Shown here in pieces: positions 47,587 through 57,322 of a DNA stretch of 64,000 bases. Every line of letters begins with the position of its first letter. Position 1 is the first letter of the stretch. Below the pieces are notes generated by a model. The model had not been told where the DNA came from and searched no databases. It saw nothing but the letters and a program-made list of their open reading frames with translations. Location: NCBI RefSeq assembly GCF_009389715.1, contig NC_052399.1, positions 3,240,938 through 3,304,937 on the forward strand, read 5' to 3'. Made by a program: the position numbers and the translations under genes. The stretch comes from Phoenix dactylifera (lineage: Eukaryota > Streptophyta > Magnoliopsida > Arecales > Arecaceae).

Positions 47587-48239
47587 CAAAAAAAAATCCT
47601 CCGCTTTGACCGAGTCGTCTTCTCTAGATCCGAGGCTGCAAACTCCTTCTGATAGAAGGGATGTTCGTCGGTGGCGATGCGAAAGAGGGTAGGTCTCGAA
47701 AATGGAGCGACGACGACCCCGGAAAATTCACCAGAAAAAAAAGGTTCGTCACGATGGACGGTACTTAGCCTACGGTAGCCATGGCAACGTATTCGCAGTA
47801 GATGGAAAACAGGTCGCAAGCTGGATCCAGCGGAGGGCAGAGGGAATGCCATGATCGCAGCCACGTCGATGGCCCATGATAAAAGAAATGTGTAGACGAC
47901 GCACATGATGAGCCGGCTATGCACCAGCCGGATCGGTTCAAAAATAAATTTGAAACCAAACTAATTTAAATTAATTTTTTAAAACAAAACTAAAATTAAA
48001 ACGACTATTTATAAAAACTGCTTAAAATTAACACAAAAAATTCAATTTGGTTCAATTCATCATATTGATTTCAAGAGGTTGGACAAAATAGACTCAACTA
48101 AATCTAAACATAAAAATTTCGTATATTAATATTTCATAGACCGAGCTAAATAGATTGGACCAAATATAATTAATATATATATACACACACACACATACAT
48201 GTTTATTGGTCAGGTCGGGATGGATTGTTTGGTCAACCA

Positions 48240-48500
48240 GCTACATCGACAGACATATTAGTCTGTCTGTCAGTCAGACACATTAGTCTACCATATCGTT
48301 TTCTGAGTTGTTATATCAACTACTAATCTGCTATATCAGCTTCTGAGCTGCTATAATAGCTCATGTTCTGCCGCATCAGCTTTTGATCTACCACCATATC
48401 AGCTTCTGAGCTACTACGTCAGCTCCTAGTCTATTACGTTAGTTTTTGAGCTGTTACTTCATCTCCTATTCTAGTGCGTCAATTTTTAGGTATATTTGTG
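48240..48500 (+). repeat. degenerate 20-bp minisatellite
   Basis: About a dozen variants of CTGCTATATCAGCTTCTGAG follow each other with a period near 20 bp. It lies just left of the copia-type LTR at 48558 and may belong to that element's internal region. Confidence 0.75.
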
Positions 48501-48602
48501 ATCTAGTTTCCAAACTCAAGTTAGCACTGATAATACCATCTTGAATTTAAGAGGAGATGTTAGCATAATTTTAGGGATCACGTAACAAACTGTATCGGTT
48601 CA

Positions 48603-48992
48603 TGTTGCTGGAAATTGGACCCGGGAGCGACCGTCGGCCGAAAGGGAGGAGCTCCGCTGCCTGAGTGGCGGGCGGCGGCTCGTCGACGGGCGGCGTCTTC
48701 CTGGAGACCTGCAAAAAGTCGGTGGCCGGGCTGTCCGGCGCCGGCCCTCCGATGCTGAAGTCAGTGAGGGGTCAATATGGGGGAAGGGAGATAGAGAGAG
48801 AGAGAGAGCCGGAAAGTCAGATCCCGTCCCCGTCTAAAATGGAGGAGTTCCCCTTTTATAGGGGGCGGGTTACTGTGATGTGACAGAGCAAATGGTTTGT
48901 CGTACAAGTGTGCATTAATGCCCGATCGTGTAAATCAATGCCATTACTGTAGGAGATTAGGCCGAAGCTCAAGTCGTCGTGGAGTCATGCCA
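48603..48992 (-). repeat. truncated 3' LTR of the gypsy element
   Basis: It aligns with 51241-51630 of the other LTR with several substitutions, including the GA microsatellite and the TATA box (CCCCTATAAAAGGGG on the minus strand). The match stops at GTCATGCCA, where integrase coding sequence begins, so the first half of this LTR is deleted. Confidence 0.88.
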
Positions 48993-48999
48993 AGCTGGC

Positions 49000-49650
49000 G
49001 TCAAAATATTCCACCCTTGGAGAAGAGAGTCCGATCTCCAGTGGGATGACGGCTTCTGTTCCGTACGTCAGATTGAAAGGAGTTTCGCCGATGGGTACAC
49101 GGAACGTGGTCCGATAAGCCCACAGGACGTTGTACAGGTCTTCGACTTACTGTCCCTTGGATTGGTCAAGCCTGGTCTTGAGCTCCTGCAAAATAGTACG
49201 ATTCGTTACCTCGGTTTCTCCGTTCGTCTGAGGATGCGCGACTGAGGTGAAGCGGTGATCGATGCCAAGCTCGGAGCAGAATTCTCTGAAATGGGCATTG
49301 TCGAACTGGCGACCGCTGTCTGATATGAGGATGCAGGGGAGTCCGAATCTGCAAATTATTGACTTCCAAACGAAGTCTCGCATCTTCTGCTCGGTGATCC
49401 GGGCAACTGGCTCGGCTTCCACCCATTTAGTGAAATAGTCGATGGAGACGACTAGGAATTTTCTTTGCCCGGTTGCCAGAGGGAATGGTCCCAAGATGTC
49501 AATCCCCCATTGGGCGAATGGCCAAGAGGAGCTGATCGAGGTCAACGGGGCCGAGGGCCGGCGTTGGACATTGGCATTTCTCTGGCATCGGTCGCATTTT
49601 CGGATGAAGTTGAGGGTATCCTTCTGGAGTTCCTCCGACCGAGGCCCCGC
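49000..49650 (-). pseudogene. gypsy integrase fragment
   Basis: Minus-strand frames read KDTLNFIRKCDRCQRNANVQ (zinc-binding part), WGIDILGPFP, LISDSGRQFD and QTNGETEVTN. These carry the three acidic residues of a retroviral-type integrase core, and VPIGETPFNLTYGTEAVIPL follows downstream. The frame shifts at about 49150. The N-terminal pol domains are missing because of the internal deletion. Confidence 0.9.
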
Positions 49651-51225
49651 CTCGAATGGTATTGATGGTGCCGGCGATGGGCCTATTGGCATTTGGATCT
49701 TCGGGCTGCGCGGTACTCTCCATTGGCCTTCTCTCTTCGCGCCGGTTCTGTACGAACCGGTCGAGCACTCCTCGACGGATGAGTGCCTCGATCTCGTCCC
49801 GGAGCTGGAAGCAGTCCTCCGTATCATGGCCGTGGTCCCGATGGAAACGGCAGTACTTTCGGAGGTTACGCCAGGCCCCGGGATCTCGTCTCGGGGGCGG
49901 GGGCCGGAAATAGTCCCGGCCCTCGATCTCCATGAGAATCTCGGCCCGAAGAGCAGTAAGGGGAGTGTAATTTTCGTACCTCCCGTTGGGTATGCGAGCC
50001 CGTGGGGGAGACCTCGGACGAGGCGGGGACCTTTGCCGAGGTGGTCCCCGCAATCGGGGTGGACTCTTCAGACGAGGCGGATTCTTGGCTCGGCGCGGGG
50101 ACGGGCTTCTAGGGTGGCCATGCTCCTCGTGATGCCTTTTCTGCTTCTTGGAGGTCTGCTCGGCCCCGCTCCGTCTAAAGGCAACAGCTTCCTCGGCTTT
50201 CGCATACTTCCGCGCCCGAACCAGCATCTCAGTGAGGTCAGCACGAAAGTTCTTCTCGATGGAGAAGAGGAATCTATAAGACCGGGCCCCAGTCTTCAGT
50301 GCTGACATGGCAATTGACTGGTCAAGCTCCCGGACTTTTCATGTTGCGGCGGTAAAACGGTCCAAATATTCCCCGAGGGACTCTCCCTCCTTTTGTTTTA
50401 TATCGAGAAGGGAGTCCGAGGTCCGCCGCTGGGGTCGGCTGGCGGCAAAATTGCTGGCGAATTGCCTGCCGAGCTGTTCGAAAGAGGAGACGGTGCTAGG
50501 CTTCAGCCCGATAAACCAAAGTCGGGCTGCTTCTTGGAGTGTTACTGGAAAGGCCTTACAAAGCATGGCCTCCGAGGCTCCCTGCAGGGCCATTAAGGCC
50601 CGATAGCTTTCCAGGTGGTCAAGGGGATCGATTCTGCCATTGTAAGGCTCCACCTGGGGCATCTTAAATCTTGGCGGGACCGGCTCATCTTCAATTTGTT
50701 GGGAGAAGGGGGACCTCGTGGTGAACTCGAAGTCACCATCGCATCCCGACCTCCTGCTGTGGAGTGCCTCAATCTGGCGCTCCAGCTTCTCGATCTTCTT
50801 GTCGAGTTCATCACTCTAGGGGATCGCCGCGGCGGTCCGCCCCGGCGCAGGTTGCCCTGGGACTGACTCGGCTTCTGACGGTTGTGGCCAGTCACCAGGA
50901 CCCCTCACCGGGTGTTCCCTCCAGGGGGAGGCCTGAGCTCAGGGATTTTGACCTTGGGGGGCAATCTGCTTGCAGGAGGCACCGACTGAACTGGGGCTGG
51001 AGGGAGTGGTGCCGTTGGGATGCCCATAGGTTGCAGGCCTTGGACAGCAGCAGCCAAGGCCTGGACCTGCTGCACCAGGGCATCAAACTGCTCCGGCCGA
51101 ACTTGGGGGGTCGAATCGGCCGGAGGTGGCGAGTTCTGGACAGAGTGTCCGGGGCTAGGTGGAGGACGTCGAGAGGCATTAGAAGCTCCCTTGCTTCTCA
51201 ACTTCATGGTCGCGACTCGGGCCAT
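49650..51225 (-). pseudogene. gypsy gag, frameshifted
   Basis: Starts MARVATMKLRSKG at 51225, right after the primer-binding region, and breaks at about 50905. It resumes with YNGRIDPLDHLESYRALMAL, GEYLDRFTAAT (in-frame stop), SIEKNFRADLTEMLVRARKY, PLTALRAEILMEIEGRDYF and the zinc-knuckle variant YCRFHRDHGHDTEDC. It ends at PIAGTINTIRGG, where it is joined to the integrase sequence. Confidence 0.88.
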
Positions 51226-51240
51226 TCCTCTAGCGCCAAC

Positions 51241-52022
51241 TATTGCTGGAAATTGGACCCGGGGGCGACCGTCGGACGAAAGGGAGGAACTCCGCTGCTT
51301 GAGTGGCGGGTGGCGGTTCGTCGACGGGCGGTGTCCTCCTGGAGACCTGCAAGAAGTCGGTGGCCGGGCTGTCCGGCGCCGGCCCTCCGATGCTTAAGCC
51401 AGTGAGGGGTCAATATGGGGGAAGAGAGATAGAGAGAGAGAGAGCCGAAAAGTCAGATCCCGTCCCCGTCTAAAATGGAGGAGTTCCCCTTTTATAGGGG
51501 GGCGGGTTACCTGTGATGTGACAGAGCAAATGGTTTGTCATACAATTGTGCATTAATGCCCGATCGTGTAAATCAATGCCATTACTGTAGGAGATTAGGT
51601 CGAAGCTCAAGTCGTCGTGGAGTCATGCCATCATTCGTAGCCATGCGCGTTTGCCGTGAGAGGCTCGATGTCCGTAGGCGATGGAAGCCATACTTTTTAA
51701 TTGTTGAGTAGGCTGAGGGCCTGCAGGTGCCATGCGCTTTGATTGTTGAGTGAACCGGATGTCCGCAGGACCCATACACATTAATTGTTGGCGAAGACAA
51801 GATGTGGTCTTTTGATCGTACTGCGGGAGGATGTAACCTCAATGCGCAGGTCTGAAGTCCTAGGGTTGGTAGGGCTATTCGGGTGTCGCCAGGCCGAAGG
51901 GGGGTCGGCTCGACCGCCCGCGTGTCGGAGGGGTTTGCTCGGTCGGCCCCTGCTCGGAGGTGTCTGCTCAGTCAGTCCCTGCTCGGAGGGGTCCGCTCGG
52001 TCGGCCCCTGCGTGGCGACATT
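51241..52022 (-). repeat. main part of the gypsy 5' LTR
   Basis: It includes the region shared with 48603-48992 and an upstream part with about three GC-rich tandem units of about 28 bp (CCTGCTCGGAGGGGTCCGCT type, 51900-52015). The remaining 12-15 bp of the LTR lie beyond the CACTA element at 57108-57122. Confidence 0.88.
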
Positions 52023-52052
52023 CACTACCAGAAAACACGCGTATAGTGACGG
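52023..52052 (+). repeat. left terminal inverted repeat of the CACTA element
   Basis: 30 bases, identical to the reverse complement of 57078-57107. Confidence 0.95.
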
Positions 52053-52489
52053 AGATTCCGGTCACTATACCGTGTTTCCGGTTACTAATATGGAATTTGT
52101 GACCGGAGCTCCCGTCACTGACGTCGTTACAAAAACACGCGTCGCTAAATTCTCCGTGACGGCGGCGATTCCCGTCACTAACCTCCGTGACAGAACCGCC
52201 GTTACTAAGCCGTTACAAATTCAAGAATTAAATATTTAAGAAATTATGTATTTCCCGTCACTATCCAGTTGCGGAGTTAGTGACGAAGGCAACTTCGTCA
52301 CTGATTTTGTCACAGAATGCGGTCACAAGTTTGGTCACTAATCTGTCACGACCTTTAGTGACAGATTTAGTCGTCACAGACATGGTCACACATTTTGTCA
52401 CTACATTTGTCATTAATCCCGTCACTGACCTAGTGATAAGTTTACGGTCACTAATTGGTTACAAACGCGCTGAGCAAAATCACGGTCTA

Positions 52490-52920
52490 GGGTACTGGCA
52501 GCGGGCGGTTGCCGGCTATTTGACATATCAGTGCCAGCGGCGGAGTTGCGAGCTGCCTGGGCCGGCCTTTGCCATGCGCGGCGGGTATTGCGGGCTAGCT
52601 CGATCATCTTGGAGGGCGACTCATCCACTGTCATTGGGTGGATTCGGCGGGAGAGCATTGACCATCCTTTGATCCGGGATATTAGGTTGATGGTGAGGGA
52701 TGTTGTGGCCTTTGAGGCTAAGCATGTATACAGGGAGGCCAACGGGGCGGCTGACTGGGTAGCTACATATGTAGCACACCATTCGGGTTACGCCCTGTGG
52801 TCAGGAGAGCGGGAGCTGCCATCGGCGCTACGCGAGATTTTGTATTTTGATGTTCTTGGGTGTATTCGGACACGCGTTGTTTGAAGAACCCGTTTTAAGC
52901 AAAAAAAAAAAAAAAAAAAA
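52490..52920 (+). mobile_element. 5'-truncated LINE with RNase H and poly(A)
   Basis: An open stretch to the stop at 52884 reads AAELRAAWAGLCHARR, LEGDSSTVIGWIRR, DHPLIRDIRLMVRDVVAFEA and KHVYREANGAADWVATYVAH, a well-kept C-terminal LINE RNase H. It ends LREILYFDVLGCIRTRVV, followed by a 3' tail GAACCCGTTTTAAGC and a 20-base poly(A) (52901-52920). The 5' limit within the CACTA subterminal region is approximate, and no clean target duplication was found. Confidence 0.85.
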
Positions 52921-53229
52921 TCAATTTTTATTGACCAAAATCCGTCACAATACTTAGTAAACAATTTAGTAACCAAAATTTGGTCACCGATCACAATCTA
53001 ATAACCTGGTACATTTGGTACATTGATTGACACATAATAATAATAATAGTAATATCATTAATAGCAAAGGCATTCAACATTACGCAAAAGTCATTTTAAA
53101 TGTCATTCAAAATTGGCATCAACATGTCCTGAATCCATCAAAATCAAAGTCTAAAAATATGTCATAAAGATCAACAGAGATTTCATTCCTCCTAGGAATG
53201 CAAAGACCTATCATCTAAGGCAAAAACAA

Positions 53230-53592
53230 TTATAATGAAGCATGATCAGCAGAATCAGAATCACCATTACTCCCCCGATCTGCATGCCTTGGTCCAAAGC
53301 CAATCTCTTCTCTCATCTTTTGAAGAATCTCCTCTTGCCATTTTTTCTTTTCTTGCTCAAGAATACGTAGAAGGTCTTCATGAGTGTACAGCTCTGGAGC
53401 TTGACCTGTAGAGGTGGAAGCAGATGATGATTGCCCAATAATTCCAGTGAGATCCTCTAGGGGACTAAAGCCATAGACATGGCCATGAGTTGGGACATCA
53501 GTTGCGTCAAACCACAAGTCATAATCACGTGGAGGAGCATCTGAGGTGGAGGCATCACCATATTTTTTGGAGTATTCAGCTGAATACTTTGC
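53230..53592 (-). pseudogene. En/Spm-type transposon exon (TNPA/Ptta-like C-terminus)
   Basis: An exon beginning after a TTGCAG acceptor at 53593. It encodes about 120 residues including AKYSAEYSKKYG, DLWFDATDVPTHGHVYGF, a Ser-rich stretch, and a Glu/Lys-rich coiled-coil-like segment (LLRILEQEKKKWQEEIL) before the stop. It resembles the C-terminal part of the plant Ptta/En/Spm transposon protein. Upstream exons of that gene are absent; captured host exons take their place. Confidence 0.65.
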
Positions 53593-53809
53593 CTGCAAGT
53601 TGATTTAAAAGAAGAGAAAAACATTATGGTGGATCAAACAAGAGATAAACATGAGCAAGCTCAATAATATTTATGAATTATAAAAAAATTATACTTACCA
53701 TGACAACTTCACTTCTCTTATGAGTGAAAGCATTCAAAATGGAATTGCTAACTAGGGGAATGAGCAAAACTTTGGACCCGTTGTACAACCAATATTTCAC
53801 CTTTGCCCA

Positions 53810-55069
53810 TCAAAATTGTTTTCCTAATTCAACCTTTCTCATAAGCCGGATCGTATTGTGCAGGATAGAATCCAATATTCCAGACACCTGAAAGCCAATA
53901 AGGTCAAATTTTTCATACGCATTTGGCAGTACAAAACCGAAGATATCATTTAAAGAGATCGAGTGCAAACCGTAAAAATGCCTCCAATGATAGCACATAC
54001 ATTTGTAATGAAGTGCGAGAAGGATTTTGGAACTTCAGTTACCAAGACCTGAAATTCAAAATAACGATGAGCTCACAGATTTTGAATTTGGTAAATGTGT
54101 ATCCAAGTGTCAGAAACCAGCCTGCATAGGAGAGGGCTCAAAATGGAATTTGGCAGCAGGAATATGCAGACTGTGCACCAAACTACTGTGGGCTGTATAC
54201 TCATACTCCTCTAGCAATTTAAACTCCCGAGAAGATTTTCTTGATGCTATCTCAGTCTTTACCAATTGAAGGTAATGCTCAATCTGCAAATCCAAAGAGG
54301 GTACATTTAGATCTCTCTTCACAGCCTCTGTTTCATAATCGGCATGGTACAAATAGGTAACTCCTGTTCATTGCTATCTGACAGGTGATTAACATTAGAA
54401 ACATCAAAACAGTGTAAATATAGGAAGTCAATATTTCACTTCCTGTCCAATTCCTCGAAAATAAGTTATGGCTTGGTGTTCGTGCTGCTAATGCTAAACT
54501 AAGCGTCAACTACTGATATCATGATGGAGCATCAAACAGTAACAAGGTATCTGATCAATCAAAAAATTTTAAGTACATAGAAATGGTTCCGAGACTTACA
54601 GTAACATTTGCATTAACATCATAGAAGATTCTGCAAACTCAAAATGGTGAATGAATTCAATGCAGAAGCTTATTTTACCTTTTTGACAAGCACAAAACCT
54701 TCTATTCTACACCCACTAGTCAATGGCGCAGGCCGTTTTGCTGTATCGATGGTTTGACCAGATTTGTCATCCAATGCTAGTTTATGGAACTCTCTTGGAA
54801 CAGGTGCAACCAGAGTTTCCATTGCCTAAAATTAAGAACTCCAAACAAGCAGTTAAACCAGTTAACAGGGCTAACAAATAAAGTGACAATGCATATGCCT
54901 AACTCTTATGATAGACGAGTACACTATAAGGCAATGATGTGCAATGACAGTGCCGATGATTAATTACTGCACATCAAATTTAAATCGAAACAATAAGCAT
55001 ACCACAACTAAACTTTCTGTGTCCCGTTCTCCATAATAAGATTCATGTTCATGGTGGCCATGATTTTCC
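53810..55069 (-). pseudogene. PDIL5-4: captured fragment of a PDIL5-4-type protein disulfide isomerase gene
   Basis: Minus-strand exons with introns kept: 55069-55003 (ENHGHHEHESYYGERDTESL), 54825-54679 (METLVAPVPREFHKLAL ... APLTSGCRIEGFVLVKK), 54283-54122 (IEHYLQLVKTEIASRKSSRE ... KFHFEPSPMQ), 54048-53971 (VLVTEVPKSFSHFITNVCAI), and 53887-53810 (VSGILDSILHNTIRLMRKVE, ends GKQF-stop). This is the ERV41/ERGIC-like C-terminal region and the last membrane segment of PDIL5-4, an ER membrane oxidoreductase. The thioredoxin domain is absent, and the exons between VKK and IEHYLQ are missing. The 54122 donor reads GC, not GT. Frames are otherwise open. Intron retention shows capture of genomic DNA, not of mRNA. 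Confidence 0.9.
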
Positions 55070-55689
55070 CTGTGGCAGATGATATAGTAATCACAGTTAT
55101 TTAACTAAACAGCAAATAAGATATAACAACATGACCATTAACATTCTAAAAGACTACTTGCTAGCCCAGGAAAATGGAAGACAGCAGAAGTTAATTGACA
55201 ACATCAACAAAAGCTAATTCAGCCTCGTAGAAAATGTAGTACTTGAAATTTTATAAGCATGAACGACAACAATTAAAAGCAACTAAGACAATTTTAAACA
55301 TATCAAAAGTACATAAAACAAATTTGCAGGCAAATTTTACTTATGCACGAAGCTCAGAGGACTAGGTTGCCCGTAACATCAAGTATTTACTCAGTGCTCA
55401 CTTGTTTCTTCCTTCATTAATAGGATTTTTAAATATCTATGTTGCATAAGGCTCACATAGAGGAATTTTAGCACAATTTCTTTTCAAACAATAGGAGTTC
55501 TAGAAGCAGAGGTGAGGCATATTAAAAAATAAAAATATCTCAGGCTAAATATTCCTCCATTTAAGGGATCAAAATAGATGGTCGTGCTAAAGGAGGGTTG
55601 AAAAGAAACATATAGAATTTGAGCATGCTTAAGATAATTCAATGTATGACTAAAACTAAATAATATTCTCTCCCTGATACCTGTTACAT

Positions 55690-56260
55690 TGAACCCTTAT
55701 TTTTGGGAGACCTACTGTTCCGAGCTCTCTCGCTGCCCCACCACCTCTCTCTCTCTCTCTCTTTCTCTCTCCGGGCTTGGGCAAAATCTACCGGGATCGA
55801 GCTTGAAGAGGAGGAGGAGGAGGAGAAAACTCTTACCGGTGACTGTGAGTCGGTGACCGGAGCCGCGGAGGTTGCCGTCCGGGGGAGAAGGACGCGAAGA
55901 GCCGCCGGCCGGTCGTTGAAGAGGCGACGACACCGAGAGGAGGCGGCTATCAGGCTCTCAGCGAGGGAAAAGGGGGGGCGGGGGCGGCGGCGGCGGCGGC
56001 TCTCAGCGAGGGAGGGGGGCCGGCGGCGGCGGCTCTCAGCGAGGGAGGGGAGGCGGCGGCGGCTCTCAGCGAGGGAGGGGGGGTGCGGCGGCGGCTCTCA
56101 GCGAGGGGGTGCGGCGGCGGCTCTCAGCGAGGGAGGGCGGCGACGGCTCTCAGCGAGGGAGGGGGGGCGAGGGAGTGGGGGGGTGGGTGCGGCGGCGGCG
56201 GCTCTCAGCGAGGGAGGGAAAGGGAAGGGAAGGGAAAGGTTAGGGTTTTTGTTAAGTCGG
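55690..56260 (-). other. GC-rich leader-like block of the CACTA element
   Basis: On the minus strand this block lies between the 5' terminus and the captured exons. It ends in a candidate donor (ACCG|GTAAGAG, about 55838), so it may be the first exon of a chimeric transcript. It contains a CT run and the minisatellite below. The long Arg/Gly-rich open frame on the plus strand is a repeat artefact. Confidence 0.5.
55950..56220 (+). repeat. G-rich minisatellite in the CACTA element
   Basis: Eight copies of GGCTCTCAGCGAGGGA with spacers of GGCGGCGGC and G runs, spaced about 25-55 bp apart. Around 56156-56187 there are at least five closely spaced runs of three or more G, a strong G-quadruplex pattern on the plus strand. 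Confidence 0.9.
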
Positions 56261-56403
56261 TTTGCAAGCCAAATTGTATATCTAAGGCTGATTTGGGCTA
56301 AATCGGTTTGCAAGCCAAATTTCATATCAAATTATTTTTTATTTATAAGGCTGATTGGACGGGACTTGCAAGGCAAAAATATTTTTGAACTATAAAGCAT
56401 GAT

Positions 56404-56500
56404 TTCCGCGAGATTTTGTATTTTGATCTTATTGGGTGTATTCATACCCGTACTGTATGAAGCACCCGTTCTCAGCAAAAAAAAAAAAAAAAAAAAAAAA
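56404..56500 (+). mobile_element. 97-bp LINE tail insertion
   Basis: It contains only the last coding codons and 3' tail of the LINE seen at 52490-52920 (GCGAGATTTTGTATTTTGAT ... CACCCGTTCTCAGC), then a 24-base poly(A). A 16-bp target duplication AACTATAAAGCATGAT is exact (56388-56403 and 56501-56516). This is a severely 5'-truncated retrotransposition. Confidence 0.95.
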
Positions 56501-57077
56501 AACTATAAAGCATGATAAAAAAATTCTATAAAGCAGAAAACTTGCAATAGGGGTGCAAATGGGTCATGGCCGACACCATGAGATTTTAAAATGAGAAGAA
56601 GAAATTTGAGTTTTATAGAGAGTGATTGGAATTTGGATTATCGAAGAAATTTGGGCGGAACGGCGGGCACACTTAGTTTCATTTTGGATATTCCTCCTTT
56701 TATCTTTTCTTTTAATTTAGGTTTACTCAAAAATAATATTTTTAATATTTTTGGAATTAAAAATTAAATTTGGTGACAGAAATTTTTGTCAATAATCTGT
56801 TACTGCCAAAAATAATCTTTTAAAAATTTATAAATACTAGGGTTACTATATTTGTGACGGCTGCATTTGTCACTGTCTGGTTGCAATTTTGGTTATCATA
56901 TTGCTGACAGATACCTCGTCACTATGATGGTCACTAAGGTTTGGCGCCCATCCTACCCGCGCATTCTGTGACCGGTCTGTCACTAAACGGTCACTAAGTT
57001 TACACCACGGTGACCAAATTTCTGTCGGTCACTAATCCGTCACAAATAGTAACTGATAACGGTCCGTCACTAATGTC

Positions 57078-57107
57078 CCGTCACTATACGCGTGTTTTCT
57101 GGTAGTG
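57078..57107 (-). repeat. right terminal inverted repeat of the CACTA element
   Basis: Perfect partner of 52023-52052, followed by the target duplication ATT. Confidence 0.95.
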
Positions 57108-57322
57108 ATTTTTCCCCCAACAATTCATATTTTTTTTTTATCGGTCAGTATTATTTGGCTTTGTTAGCATGATTTTATATTAGCCTATATCATTTTTATA
57201 TAGAGTCTATATACGAGTATATATAATCTTTGAGATATACCGAATATGCTGGAGCAGAGAAATAAAATTACTTTTCTCGCTCTTTGCTTTTCTTTTTCTC
57301 TCCTTCTGCAAATATTTTAACA

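Larger units (their letters stand above)
41545..47935 (-). pseudogene. UGT75-type pseudogene broken by several transposons
   Basis: Three collinear minus-strand fragments match the neighbouring UGTs. 47935-47597 matches the stretch around VVYTFLLSWAIDVA, through HRDEPFF, to LEKTTRSKRRI. 43265-42966 matches the stretch from NTFDALE-like to VVYVSFGS-like and FLWVVRKDNRE. 41660-41545 matches the C-terminal stretch EIRKKAEVWRNEAQEAAGE. Frameshifts and stops occur in each. The N-terminal quarter and the PSPG box are missing. The first and second pieces are separated exactly by the Mutator-like element, and the second and third by a LINE remnant that itself holds a hAT element. It cannot make a working enzyme. 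Confidence 0.85.
52023..57107 (-). mobile_element. CACTA (En/Spm) transposon carrying a captured host gene
   Basis: 5085 bp with perfect 30-bp inverted ends (52023-52052 and 57078-57107) beginning CACTACCAGAAAACACGCGT and a 3-bp duplication ATT (52020-52022 and 57108-57110). The subterminal regions (to about 52460 and from about 56820) are dense in GTGACGG/CCGTCAC words, the binding-site repeats typical of CACTA ends. The interior holds, in minus-strand order, a GC-rich leader-like block, PDIL5-4 exons and one En/Spm-type exon. No TNPD-type transposase is present, so it depends on a helper. Two LINE tails have inserted in it. Confidence 0.95.
48603..57122 (-). mobile_element. internally deleted Ty3/gypsy element (Tat-like), itself split by a CACTA element
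   Basis: Minus-strand element. The 5' LTR is 57122-57111 plus 52022-51241 (interrupted by the CACTA element). A primer-binding-site-like GTTGGCGCTAGAGGAATGG follows. Then come gag, a gag-integrase deletion junction near 49640, the integrase, and a truncated 3' LTR (48992-48603). LTR ends are TGTTGGGGGAAAAA and TTTCCAGCAA(C/T)A. Flanks GTTCA (48598-48602) and ATTCA (57123-57127) form a target duplication with one change. Protease, reverse transcriptase and RNase H are absent. The zinc-knuckle context CRFHRDHGHDTEDC suggests the Tat group. Confidence 0.85.
48558..57322 (+). mobile_element. copia-type LTR split by the gypsy insertion
   Basis: The outer pieces 48558-48602 (TGTTAGCATAATTTTAGGG...) and 57128-57322 (...CTTCTGCAAATATTTTAACA) join into an LTR of about 240 bp that starts TG and ends CA. 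A purine tract AAGAGGAGA precedes it, a TATATAGAG box lies near 57198, and an AATAAAA signal near 57262. The purine tract on the left suggests a 3' LTR of a plus-strand element whose internal region is mostly lost. No second copy is in the window, so this is a structural inference. Confidence 0.55.

Noticed and set aside
55703-56395. A 230-codon plus-strand frame rich in Arg, Gly and Ala.
   Set aside because: It is produced by the G-rich minisatellite in the CACTA element. The coding exons around it are on the other strand.
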